Source of the DNA: Sialis fuliginosa
Taxonomy: Eukaryota; Arthropoda; Insecta; Megaloptera; Sialidae
Direction: 5' to 3'
NCBI GenBank assembly: GCA_961205875.1
Contig: OY540821.1
Coordinates: 8,432,001-8,496,000, forward strand
Length of the DNA: 64,000 bases
Position numbers and translations under genes: made by a program
Part shown: positions 10,206-20,987 of the stretch, piece by piece
Layout: every line of letters starts with the position of its first letter
Numbering within the stretch: position 1 is the first letter of the stretch
The notes under the pieces: model-generated
Database searches by the model: none
What the model saw: only the letters and a program-made list of their open reading frames with translations
What the model was told of the DNA's origin: nothing

Positions 10206-13200
10206 ATGTGGACATTAAAATTAGCTCTCGGTTTTTTGATTTTATTAATTTATACCCAGGTGAAAAAATATGAATTATGGAGTTTTTATAAAAAAATAAT
10301 CGAATAATTTTTTTTTCAGGAAAACTTTGCAAGTAGGAAGAAACTTTGTTGTTACATTATATTGAATTTTTCATTAAAAAATGTTTTTTTTAGATAACAT
10401 TTTCGAAGGACAATTTGTGGATCTTGGTGAAATTCCTTGGCATGTCGGAGTTTCATCTACGGCTCCAAATTGTGACCTATTTAATTGCAGTGGCTCCATT
10501 TTAAATCCTAGATGGGTTCTAACATCTGCTTATTGTGTTAAAGAGTGAGTATTATAAAAATTATAAAAATATCGAAAATTTGAAAATAAATATTATTGAA
10601 TTCCGGAGGGAGGGGGAAGGGGGGGGGGTTCCGATACACCTAATACTCTACCGTTAACCACGATTAGATTATATTCTGAAACTTTACTTGTGAGTCAAAT
10701 TTCATAATGTATTATCATTTTAAAGAATAAGTATTATAAAAATAACTTAAGTTGCAAAATAAATTTAATAATTTAGTACTGGGATTTAATTTTTAATAGT
10801 TATGCTTCCTGGGACCTGAGATTTGGATCGTTAAGAAAAAACGGAGGAGGTGAACTGCAGACTTCTGTGGAAGGTTATTATCACCCCAAATATGATGAAG
10901 TCGAATTTTATAACTGTCTTGGGCTAATTAAAATTCCAAGAAAGTTAACATTTGGTGGTGAGTTTTATTTTTAATTTATTTTAATAATTCAATTATCTCT
11001 GGTTCTACTTAAGATAGGTATGTACGATACTAAAGACCTAATAACAAAAAATTATATTGAAAAGTTTAAAATGCAAGAAAAATTAAAAAAAATATTTTTC
11101 TCAAAATTTTCTACCAATGTAAAGACTAAAAAAATATATTACTGAAGTAAATCACATAAAATAACTTAAGCTAGCCAAGTTATGGCAAATAATTTATCAA
11201 GAAATGTTTGTAGGAAACATTTTTTTTATATAGTATAGTTAGTTGTTTTTATTTTTAACCGACTTCAAAAAAAGGAGGAGGTATAAACGGGTATAACTCC
11301 GACAAATATACACCGATTTGGATGTTTTTTTGGTTGTTTGAAAGAGTATATTCCAAAGATTGTCCTATATAAATTTTATCAGAATGTGATCTTGAACTAC
11401 ACCACTAAAAAGGGAAAACAAAAATCGTTTTAAGAAAAAAAAACCGGTTGTAAAAAACAAAAAAACATTGAAAATATATAAAAATTAAATTTAACAGTTT
11501 TTGAAGGCGGTGCTAAGCCAATAAAAACATTATAAGAAAGAAAATAAACCGACTTGAAAAACTATTAAAATTTTTTATATACTTTTCAATGTTGTTAGGG
11601 TTTATTAAGTCAATTTTTTAATCTATTCTGTATTTAATAATTAATAAATATACATGTTAATTGTTTTAGAATATATTTCGTCGATTAAATTACCGAATCC
11701 AGATGATAAATCTCGTGATTTAATAGGGGAATTAGTAGATGTAAGCGGATGGGGGAAAACAATACAAGATAGTGGTAAATATAAAAAAAAATTTGTTGGT
11801 GTTTTAAGATGTATTTTTTAACATTATACATGTGAATATAAAAAATATAAAAAATTCTAGAATCTCCGTTTTTAAGGAGGGGGAAATTACCAGTGATTGC
11901 TAACGATGAATGTAACTTTTATTATGTACCCGGTTCAATAGACAACCATATGATGTGCGTTAGTGGACCGAAAAAAGGAAGTTCATGTTTTGTAAGTAAT
12001 CTTTAATTTTTGTAAAATTGTAAAAAAGACAAAATCAGAAAGAATTTGATCTATACCAAAATCTATATAACCAAACTTATTTAACAATAAGTAGATACAA
12101 ATAAGTGGTCTAAAAGCAGTGGTGATGATTATACGTTATTATACATTTATTATGTTTTCTATAAAATTCAAACTAAATGTATTACGATTTGACACCACAT
12201 AGAAAGAATTTGAAATTTTTAAGAGATCTAATTTTATGTCAATCTGTAACATATGTCATAGAAAAAGCTATAGAAACATGAAATATGAATTATACAGTAG
12301 GATTACTTTTTACGCGGATTTAGTTACGCTAAATTTTGAGTGCTTATAACTCAAACATTTTTCGAGATTTCGACATTGGGTGCAAAGCATTATTTAGGGC
12401 ACTCTTTTCTCTATTTTAAATTAAAATTTCATTTCGAAATTCAATTAAAGACATATTAAACACAGCGGTTGAATGGAACTCTACATTTTAGGCGTGATTT
12501 CCAAATTTGACGTCTCTAAATGATTTTTTTGCGGTCTCTATTTCAATAGCAATTTATGATACATAATTTTTAACACCTTTTTGTTCAAAATTTTATCAGT
12601 TTTAAGATTTATAAAACCTATTCTATCCTAAAACTGATAATTCCTGTGTTATTCCCAAATAATTGATTTTAGACAGCTTTATAAGCCCCTAGAAAATTAT
12701 GCAACCCCCTTCGAAAGGGGAAAAAGTTATTGCCATGTTCTATACATCAAAATCTACCAATTTCATGAAAAAAATGTACTCCGTCATTTTTCTAGTACAT
12801 TTTTTTCTAGCTCAAATCTTCTAATGAGTGGACTAAATCCAAACATTTTATTTTAAATTTTACATCAATTTCTTTGATTTTTTATTTTCGTAAATTTTCA
12901 GAAAAATTTTTTAACTAATTTTTACAATTTATTTTTTGTGCGATTTGCTGTGGAACGTATCTACCGCGTAAAAAGAGATCCTACTGTATATGTATGTAAT
13001 AGTTGTAATAATTACTGAATGTATTTTTTAAGGGGAACAGTGGAAGTCCAGTTTTTATGACAAGGCAAGGCGAACCAGTCCTTGTGGCTGTCGCAGTTTT
13101 TGAAGTACGGCAGAATTGTCAGTTAGGACCATCTGGAAATATTAGGACAGCTTTTTTTCTAGATTGGATTGAAGATACGATGAAGGAACATGAAAGTAAC

Positions 13201-13257
13201 GATAAAATATTGGTTGACGGTTCTGGTGTACATATTAAGGTTATGGTTGTACCGTAA
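10206..13257 (+). CDS. Catalytically inactive trypsin-fold serine protease homolog, SPH1
   Basis: Seven exons, join(10206..10259, 10320..10332, 10394..10544, 10800..10957, 11670..11774, 11861..11991, 13033..13257), give 278 residues. Residues 1-18 are a signal peptide (MWTLKLALGFLILLIYTQ). The S1-family fold shows in IPWHV (36-40), the Cys54-Cys70 pair around WVLTSAYC, VSGWG (150-154), MMCV (191-194) and GNSGSP (205-210). The catalytic His of the usual TAAHC is Tyr69, the catalytic Asp position is Cys112 (NCLGLIKI in place of NDIALIKL), Ser207 remains, but the GDSGGP motif is degraded. There is no RIVGG-type activation site. It should therefore be a secreted pseudo-protease that binds rather than cuts. 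Exon 2, at 13 nt, is very small but restores frame exactly. It heads a co-oriented SPH cluster; its partner or ligand is unknown. Confidence 0.88.
11257..11600 (+). repeat. CCGACTTCAAAA-family repeat in SPH1 intron 4
   Basis: Begins AACCGACTTCAAAAAAAGG and carries the GGTATAACTCCGAC, AAAGAGTATATTCC and TTTTTGAAGGCGGTGC blocks shared with 990-1360 and 8021-8360. Confidence 0.7.
12295..12986. mobile_element. Pogo/mariner-like MITE in SPH1 intron 6
   Basis: A 692-bp element flanked by TA. Ends CAGTAGGATTACTTTTTACGC and, inverted, CAGTAGGATCTCTTTTTACGC match closely and lead into a CGCGG step. There is no coding capacity. It accounts for most of the roughly 1-kb intron before the last SPH1 exon. 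Confidence 0.8.
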
Positions 13258-13763
13258 ATGTGGTTCTTAACGAGATTTAAAAATATAAAATTTTGTTAAA
13301 AATATAATTTTTTTTTTTTTGCATCACATTATCGACTTCCTACTGTATATATTTAAATTAATTTTGAATTAAATTGTTTATGCAATTATAAACAAATATT
13401 GTATTGTTTAAAAGATTGAATAAGTTAATATTTATAAAATATATTAATTAAATAATTTTTAATTTTAATTATATACAATTTTAAAAATCGATTTATAGTA
13501 AAAAATTGATAGTTTGAGCCTAAGTATAACATTATTGAATACTTACTATATATGGTTAAAAAAATATGTATTATTTGAATTAAATTGTTTATACAATTAT
13601 AAAAAAATTGTATTGTTTAAAAGTTTAAATAAGTCAATATTTATTATAAATATATTAATTGTATCATTTTTAATTTTAATTAAAATTTGTTTTGAAGTTT
13701 TATATGAATAAAAAAGTATGTAATGTGTAACAATTTCGTTATTTGATCTAAAAAAGAATTAAA
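13258..13763. other. SPH1-SPH2 spacer
   Basis: Very AT-rich 3' flank of SPH1 and 5' flank of SPH2, only 506 bases. Two AT-rich blocks, about 13376-13470 and 13578-13690, resemble each other (TAAATTGTTTAT, CAATTATAAA, ATTGTATTGTTTAAAAG), suggesting a small tandem duplication. No clear TATA box. Confidence 0.5.
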
Positions 13764-16700
13764 ATGAAAGGTTATTGCTTTAGTGTTTTTTTATCTTTAA
13801 TGATTTTATATGTGGTGAGTAAATACATTTTTTTTGTTTTTTAATATGTGTATAATTTTTGGGACTTGATTATAAATGTTATTATTATAATAAGCTTATG
13901 ATATTTTTTTACATGATATATAGGGTATTTGGTTCGGTGATACGAATATTTTAAAGGAAGGTAGAATGAGTTATTTGGAAGTGATTTAAGTAAATATACA
14001 AAGTGTAACAGTTTTTTTTATATCGGCCATTTTAGTAAATTAAAAAAAATCCAGAATTATATTAAAAACGTGTTGCGATACTTTTCAATCATTTTTTATA
14101 CACATTGAACAGTGTAACATTTACTCCTGTGCAAAGGATGATCCTGTCTATTGAGTATAAAAAAATATTTGAAAAGTATTACGTTTTTAATGACTTATTT
14201 AGAATAACATACTATGATCAACTCACTGTAAAAATGTAAAAATCTTACTTATTCTGGGATAAATGTAAGTTTTTTTTAACAAAAATAACCAATTCAAGTA
14301 GGTATTATAGTAGGTTTTTCGAAAGGGTATAAAATAGAGCAGTTTTTGAAACCATCTGAACATCTGTAAGTATACTAGATTATAGAAATAATTTTATCAA
14401 AGTTTTACAAGTTTTTAAATGTTAAACTGCAGCCATTTTTTGTTTTTATTATTCATACATTTTATTTTGATCTGATAGTGTAGCATAAACATTTAAGTAA
14501 TATAAAAATCATGTTTAAAAAATATGAGCTCTATAACTTTTGAACTTTTGAGATTAACATGTATAAATCTGGAATTTTTCATAAATTTACTAAAATGGCC
14601 GATATAAAAAAAACTGTTACACTTTGTACATAGGTATATTTGCTTAATAAAAATATTCGTATCGCTGAAACAAACTAAATTTCTAAAATGGATTTGTTGT
14701 TTTTACAGGGATGCATACAAAAAAACGAATTAAATGAAGATATTTTGAATGAAAATAGTAACACTGGTATATTTTTTAGCTTAATTCAATTATATATAAG
14801 GTACTGGCACCAGTCTTCGATAATACCTCACATGTTTAATTAAATATACTTTGTTGATATTTGATAACTGCTATTACTGAATCATAATCTATAGATTTCA
14901 CTGTAAAACAGCTTAATTTATAGAAAATCGGCCAATGAGTGTCAAAATGGTGGATATTTAAACTAATTATTATTAGTGTAATCTATTTATTAATTATTAT
15001 ATTATCATATCATCTATTTTCCATTGTTTACAATTTGACGATTCTTTATTTTATAACTGTTTTGCCTTTATACTTTGTAATCATTAGCAAGTGTCCATCA
15101 CTGCATCTTTTCAGACTTTGGTAATTAAATTGATTTAATAAAGATGTACTTGTTTTATTAGTAATATGAGTTCATGAGAACTACAAATAAGAAGCTAATC
15201 AATCGGCCAAGACTGGTGCCAGTATATACTTTATATATTTTTTGTCCCTTTATAGATTGACGTGAAATCAGTATATTTTTCCACATATCTACATACATAT
15301 TATTTAATCCAAATTTTCTAGAAAAAGCTCCGTATGCAATTTACAATGAATTTCGATGGCATGTGCACATATACGGAATTGATTCTAAATCAAAAATAAT
15401 CCACTGTAGCGGCGCCCTTATCCATCCTCATTGGGTCTTAACATCCATATCTTGTGTTGATAAGTAAGTATCATTTCATTAAAATAATTTCAGTATCAAA
15501 AGTTATAGAAAATACTCTACAATTTTTATTCAAAATATTATTTTTAAATACACACTGTTTAAAAGATCATAAAATTGAATCCGTTCACAGACAGACAGAC
15601 AGGCCTAATAAAGATAACGAATGTACTCAATTCAGAGAATCTCAAAATGTGTATTACTATACATTAGCTGTTACCCGCGGTTTCGTCCGCGTGGTGATAT
15701 AGATATCTGTTATGATAGTCGATAAAACAGGTTTTAAGTTTTGGATTTGCACGCTAAAAAGTATAACTAATAATGTCACATACCCATTTTTTCGGGATAC
15801 AAAGTACCCTCAGAATGCAAGCTATCTCCCTGCCAAATTTAAACAAGATCGGTTCAGCGGTTTAGCCGTGAAAAGGACAGTATCGAATATAGGTACAGTA
15901 TACTTCATGCATATGCATAAAAACTTTTTTTTTTCAGATGTGAAGCATGGAGAGTTTTTTTCGGATCCTCGAAAATGGAAGTCTTTTGTGAATCTCAGTT
16001 ATCTACAGAAGCACATAAATTTGAAACTGAAGGTTTCGCATTAATCAGGTTAAAAGAGGGCGTAAATGAGTATTGTAAGTAAATATAACTACGATAGAAG
16101 AAAATGAAATAATAATATGCAGTGGCGTACGCAGGATTCTGTTATGGGGAGGGGGTTTTAAAAAGAACTAAAAATGTACCATATAAATTTTTTTTATTAT
16201 TATTACTATTATATGTATACATATAACATAATGAGTTCACAGATGTAAGGGAGGGGGGGGCTTCTGACCACCCGTGACAGCCTTTGCGTACGCCACTGAT
16301 AATATGTATTTTCTTGTTGATTTTAGCTTCATCAAAGTCTATAGATATTCTTCCAGATGCAGAAGAAAGACTCACACTAAAAATGGTGAATTTGACAGGG
16401 TTTACGTACAGATTTCAAGGTGAGTATGAAAAACCCAAGAGGGCGAGTTTTAGGGGTTAGACCCCCCCCCCCACCGAATTTGTCAATATCCATTATTTAA
16501 TTGAACAATTATGAATATTGTAATACATAACAAATAAAAATTAGCCCCCCCTCCTTTCCGATTTTTTTCTGGGTGTACCAGTGAGTATGGTACAGTAGAA
16601 CCTCTTTTTAAAAGCGTATATCCCCTTACCTTAATTGATAAGAATATAAAATTAACATTAAAATGAATATTAAATTGTACAATACCTTTATAATGTATAC

Positions 16701-17595
16701 CGCCATTTTGTTATTATATCTATACAAAACACACACTTTATTTTATATGTTTATTCAAATAACTAATAGTATTTAAATGTAATTAATAATTGAGTAACGT
16801 TAAACGTCTAATTATTCAAAAATTTTAAATTATAAATGTATTTTTTATTAATTTAATTAAAAAACACTCACTATCGGGATAGTTTTGACATGACTACAAG
16901 TAATCATGTTGTGCATAAATAGATGAGATATAAATATTTTTTTATAATTATAGTGACCGATATTACCGACTTTTGTTTAAATGTATTTAATTAATGCAAA
17001 TCTGGTTGAATTCAGAACAAATATGTAATGGTTAATTAAAACATATTCATAATAAAAATAAATAATCTTTCAGGACACAGTGTTCTCAAATATGTAACTG
17101 TTAATATAACAGATATTGAGTACTGTCATAATGACACATTACTACAAAATAAAACAGGGCATCTCAAAATGTATGATGATTTTTGTTTACTCGATAAATC
17201 TTCATTGTATATTGTAAGTATAGTAAACTAAAAAAATTATATATTCTACATACCGTTTCCAGTGAAATTTTCAAAAAAATATTTCCTTTGTACCCCCACA
17301 TGTACTGGTAAGTACCTATCCCCCCCATTCAGACGTTAAATAAATAAATAAAATTTTGAGGGGGCTTAAATCTATCATTTTATTGTTTAATACTGAATGC
17401 GGCACTGGATATATTTTTCAGGATACTCCAGGATGTCCGGTGGCTTACAGGAACAAATATGGACAGCCGAATTTGCTTGGATTTGTGAAATTTTATAATT
17501 TTACTAAGCCATATATTTATGGACTTTCTCTTGTGAACCATTTTGAGAAAATTCAAGAATTTGTAAGAAAAATGGCAGTTAATGATACCGTATAA
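13764..17595 (+). CDS. Fully decayed trypsin-fold serine protease homolog, SPH2
   Basis: Seven exons, join(13764..13814, 14709..14766, 15322..15463, 15938..16074, 16327..16419, 17074..17213, 17422..17595), give 264 residues. Residues 1-17 are a signal peptide. The S1 fold is shown by FRWHVHIYG (47-55), CSGALIHPHWVLTSISC (65-81), WRVFFGSS (88-95) and FALIRL (117-122). His is replaced by Ser80, the Asp position by Gly116 and Ser by Pro210 (DTPGCP in place of GDSGGP); the GWG motif has become TGF. All three triad residues are therefore lost, so it cannot be a protease. Intron phases 0-1-2-1-1-0 equal those of SPH1 and SPH3. Introns carry a large inverted-repeat element, an AGGTACTGG MITE, an RTE-like fragment and an hAT MITE, yet the reading frame is intact throughout, which argues for selection. 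A likely AATAAA is at 17722-17727. Confidence 0.86.
13931..14673. mobile_element. Long terminal-inverted-repeat element in SPH2 intron 1
   Basis: The left arm, from about 13931 (TTCGGTGATACGAATATTTT), runs to about 14045 and is the inverse of 14580-14673. Shared inverted blocks include GTGTAACAGTTTTTTTTATA and CGGCCATTTTAGTAAATT. The right arm here lacks about 31 bp that the left arm and the duplicate at 18920-19335 keep. The left arm carries an in-frame stop in what looks like a decoy exon after the AG at 13922-13923, so SPH2 uses the acceptor beyond the element. Confidence 0.75.
14800..15224 (+). mobile_element. AGGTACTGGCACC-family MITE in SPH2 intron 2
   Basis: A complete 425-bp copy flanked by TA, with ends AGGTACTGGCACCAGTC and the inverse GACTGGTGCCAGTA. 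It has no coding capacity and is the best reference copy in the window. Confidence 0.85.
15668..15895 (+). repeat. RTE-like interspersed repeat in SPH2 intron 3
   Basis: Begins AGCTGTTACCCGCGGTTTCG and runs through TTCGGGATACAAAGTACCC, GCAAGCTATCTCCCTGCC and CGGTTCAGCGGTTTAGCCG. It is the best preserved head-to-body copy of this repeat in the window. Confidence 0.75.
16120..16298. mobile_element. Young hAT-like MITE in SPH2 intron 4
   Basis: A 179-bp insert with ends CAGTGGCGTACGCAGG and, inverted, CAGTGGCGTACGCAAAGG. It is flanked by a perfect 8-bp target duplication ATAATATG (16112-16119 and 16299-16306), the size typical of hAT transposition. Confidence 0.9.
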
Positions 17596-17990
17596 ATGTA
17601 TTGTTAAATTTAATTTATAAATACATAGATATATTTGATCTGTTTGATATTTTATTTACCATTAAAACACATTATTGGCGATACAATTTTGGTAAAAACT
17701 ATAAAGTTTATTATTGTTTCAAATAAAATAAATATAAAAACGTAAAACAATAGTAAAAATAATTATAATAAAACTAATTCAAGTGAATAATGATATTTAT
17801 ATTTCGTCTAAAAATATACGTTATCAAAAAAAATGAATGTAATTTTATTTTATTTTATTCTTTTTATATAGAATTAAATAATAAACAAATTGACGTTTCA
17901 ATAATTAAGGGTATCAAGATTTTATTTATTTAAGTTCTAAAAATCGTATAATTTTTTATCTTTTATATGTACAATACAATATATTACAAA

Positions 17991-18502
17991 TAGTCCTCGA
18001 TCCCGGCTTTAATTATGAAATAAAAAATACTCCTCTGAAACTTCGTGAGTGAATTCATTTTGGTGTAACCTACAACTTTTTTAGTTTCGAAATTTCTGAG
18101 AATTGGGGCGTTTTTGATGTGGTATACGTCAAACATGTCAATTTAACAATAGATATAGGAAATTTACGAATAACCCTTTCTTTTTTACTTGAATTATAAG
18201 ATTTTATAATGCAAACATCGGGAAATATATTGTCAAATTCATAATGTTGTGTAATTTATAAATAACCGGCTGATTTTTGCACAATTGCTAGATAAATAAT
18301 AGTAAAATATTACGGTTATACTGGCCTACAAAAATCAAGGGTCTACGCCCTAAACATGTTTGACGCATGCCACATCAAAAACGCCCCAATTCTCAGAATT
18401 TTCGAAAATAAAAAAGTTGTAGGTTACGCCAAAATGAATCCATTCACGAAGTTTCAAAGGAGTATTTTTTATTTCAAAATTTAAATCTGGGACCGAGGAC
18501 TA
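17991..18502. mobile_element. 512-bp MITE with arms of about 150 bp
   Basis: Outer ends TAGTCCTCGATCCCGG and (inverted) TAGTCCTCGGTCCCAG. The arms continue through TCCTCTGAAACTTCGTGA, GGTGTAACCTACAAC and TGGGGCGTTTTTGATGTGG, which recur inverted at 18370-18500. TA termini fit a mariner-type element. Part of the right arm is included in the duplicated block A. Confidence 0.85.
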
Positions 18503-18919
18503 AAGTATTTTCACAGAAGTTATTAATGGGTTCTCCTGTATTAAAATATGAGTGTACCATAAAAAAACAAATGTAAATCAGCATATATCAGGCACGTGCA
18601 GTATTTTCAGATTTTTTTCATGGTCAATTATCAACTGATAACAATTTTAAAACTTCACAAAGCTAGAAAAATTAACCGTTAAAAAAAGAACCCGGTGTAT
18701 ACTTAAATCACACAATCGAATGGATGAACTTAATAGCATTAAATACAAATTACCTCCCCCCCCCCCCTCTACCCTCCGTCACCTTACCAATCAGGGATGA
18801 GTGCGAAAATAAATGCTGTGCTGAAATTTTAGGCTGATATTATAATTTTTAATTTAACTATAAAAAACATCGGCCAGAAGGGGGGGAGGTGGCATTTTGG
18901 GAGCAGAAACAATAAATAT
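18420..18919 (+). repeat. Duplicated block A (first copy)
   Basis: About 500 bp, from AGGTTACGCCAAAATGAATC to GCAGAAACAATAAATAT. It recurs at 19931-20428 with very few differences (a shorter C run, an A/T change near the C run, C/T near 18590). It flanks block B' on both sides. Confidence 0.9.
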
Positions 18920-19361
18920 GTAGGTATTATGGTAGGTTTTTCGAAAGGGTATAAAATAGAGCAGTTTTTGAAACCATCTGAACATCTGTAAGTATACTAG
19001 ATTATAGAAATAATTTTATCAAAGTTTTACAAGTTTTTAAATGTTAAACTGCAGCCATTTTTTGTTTTTATTATTCATACATTTTATTTTGATCTGATAG
19101 TGTAGCATAAACATTTAAGTAATATAAAAATCATGTTTAAAAAATATGAGCTCTATAACTTTTGAACTTTTGAGATTAACATGTATAAATCTGGAATTTT
19201 TCATAAATTTACTAAAATGGCCGATATAAAAAAAACTGTTACACTTTGTACATAGGTATATTTGCTTAAATAACTTCCAAATGACTCATTCTACCTTCCT
19301 TAAAAATATTCGTATCGCTGAAACAAACTAAATTTCTAAAATGGATTTGTTGTTTTTACAG

Positions 19362-19419
19362 GGATGCATACAAAAAAACGAATTAAATGAAGATATTTGG
19401 AATGAAAATAGTAACACTG
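19362..19419 (+). pseudogene. Orphan copy of SPH2 exon 2
   Basis: A 58-nt copy of exon 2 (14709-14766) with both splice sites kept. It differs by a single visible change, TTG to TGG (Leu30 to Trp). It has no neighbouring SPH exons and lies 3' of the SPH2 stop, so it is probably not used, although it could in principle splice onto a read-through or the lysine-rich transcript. Confidence 0.8.
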
Positions 19420-19452
19420 GTATATTTTTTAGCTTAATTCAATTATATATAA

Positions 19453-19875
19453 GGTACTGGCACCAGTCTTCGATAATACCTCACATGTTTAATTAAATAT
19501 ACTTTGTTGATATTTGATAACTGCTATTACTGAATCATAATCTATAGACTTCACTGTAAAATAGCTTAATTTATAGACAATCGGCCAATGAGTGTCAAAA
19601 TGGTGGATATTTAAACTAATTATTATTAGTGTAACCTATTTATTTATTATAATAATATCATAGCATCTACTTTACATTGTTTACAACTAGACAATTCATT
19701 ATTTTATAACTGTTGTGTCTTTATACTTTGTAATCATTATCAAGTGTCCATCACTGCATCTTTTCAGACTTTGGTAATTAAATTGATTTAATAAAGATGT
19801 ACTTGTTTTATTAGTAATATGAGTTCATGAGAACTACAAATAAGAAGCTAATCAATCGGCCAAGACTGGTGCCAG
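19453..19875 (+). mobile_element. AGGTACTGGCACC-family MITE copy inside block B'
   Basis: Copied along with block B rather than an independent insertion: it shares flanks and nearly all bases with 14800-15224. Confidence 0.85.
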
Positions 19876-19930
19876 TATATACTTTATATATTTTTTGTCC
19901 CTTTATAGATTGACGCGAAATCAGTATATT

Positions 19931-20428
19931 TAGGTTACGCCAAAATGAATCCATTCACGAAGTTTCAAAGGAGTATTTTTTATTTCAAAATTTAAATCTG
20001 GGACCGAGGACTAAAGTATTTTCACAGAAGTTATTAATGGGTTCTCCTGTATTAAAATATGAGTGTACCATAAAAAAACAAATGTAAATCAGCATATATT
20101 AGGCACGTGCAGTATTTTCAGATTTTTTTCATGGTCAATTATCAACTGATAACAATTTTAAAACTTCACAAAGCTAGAAAAATTAACCGTTAAAAAAAGA
20201 ACCCGGTGTATACATAAATCACACAATCGAATGGATGAACTTAATAGCATTAAATACAAATTACCTCCCCCCCCCCTCTTCCCTCCGTCACCTTACCAAT
20301 CAGGGATGAGTGCGAAAATAAATGCTGTGCTGAAATTTTAGGCTGATATTATAATTTTTAATTTAACTATAAAAAACATCGGCCAGAAGGGGGGGAGGTG
20401 GCATTTTGGGAGCAGAAACAATAAATAT
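19931..20428 (+). repeat. Duplicated block A' (second copy)
   Basis: Near-identical repeat of 18420-18919, forming the right side of the A-B'-A' structure. It begins in mid-arm of the 512-bp MITE, so it is not itself a complete element. Confidence 0.9.
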
Positions 20429-20987
20429 AAATATATTGTATAAAAAATAAACATATCTGATATGGATTTCATGTGACTTTCTTATACGTATGATCATTTT
20501 TAAATTACAACTAGTGAAACATTTTATAGAATAAATTTTTTTTGTATGAAAGTTTTAAATTGAAACTCATTATTTCTCTTACCCTTAAACAAGATATTTG
20601 ATATGTTTCTTAAAGTATCGGCAAATAATACAGTGCTGTAGCGACGCCGCGTCGATTTGGAAGATTCAAACCGTGTAAACGTAATTTGTCAAGGTTGAAA
20701 AATTAAAAAAATTACTGAATAATAATAATTTGTATTTAAAAAAATCAACTGGTAAAAATATTTTTATTTTTATAAAAAATATTTATATATTTTAGCTAAT
20801 AGAAATTTTATAAAAAGAAATATAAACAAAATTTAATTATTCTTAAAAATGTTTACAAAAAACTAAATCAATTCGATACGTTGGGTACATAAAATAATTA
20901 CATATGGTGTATTGATTTTGAAACAAACAAAGAATATATAATATATTAATAAAAAATATTAGTATGAGTGTTTAATGAATGTACGCC
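20429..20987. other. 5' flank of the lysine-rich gene
   Basis: AT-rich, with no exon and no clear TATA box. No element recognised. Confidence 0.4.

Larger units (their letters stand above)
18920..19930 (+). repeat. Block B': duplicate of SPH2 intron 1-exon 2-intron 2
   Basis: Matches 14298-15278 from GTAGGTATTAT to GAAATCAGTATATT. It contains a right arm of the inverted-repeat element, an orphan SPH2 exon 2 copy at 19362-19419 and an AGGTACTGG MITE copy at 19453-19875. It retains about 31 bp at 19268-19300 that are missing from the original at about 14646, so the original lost them after the duplication. Confidence 0.9.

Noticed and set aside
13924..13989. Possible SPH2 second exon GGTATTTGGTTCGG... 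after TATAG
   Set aside because: It runs into an in-frame TAA and lies in the left arm of an inverted-repeat element; the acceptor at 14708 restores a continuous protease frame.
15454..16044. Two + strand frames of 82 and 110 codons
   Set aside because: They run from SPH2 exon 3 through an intron and an RTE-like repeat into exon 4 in a wrong frame.
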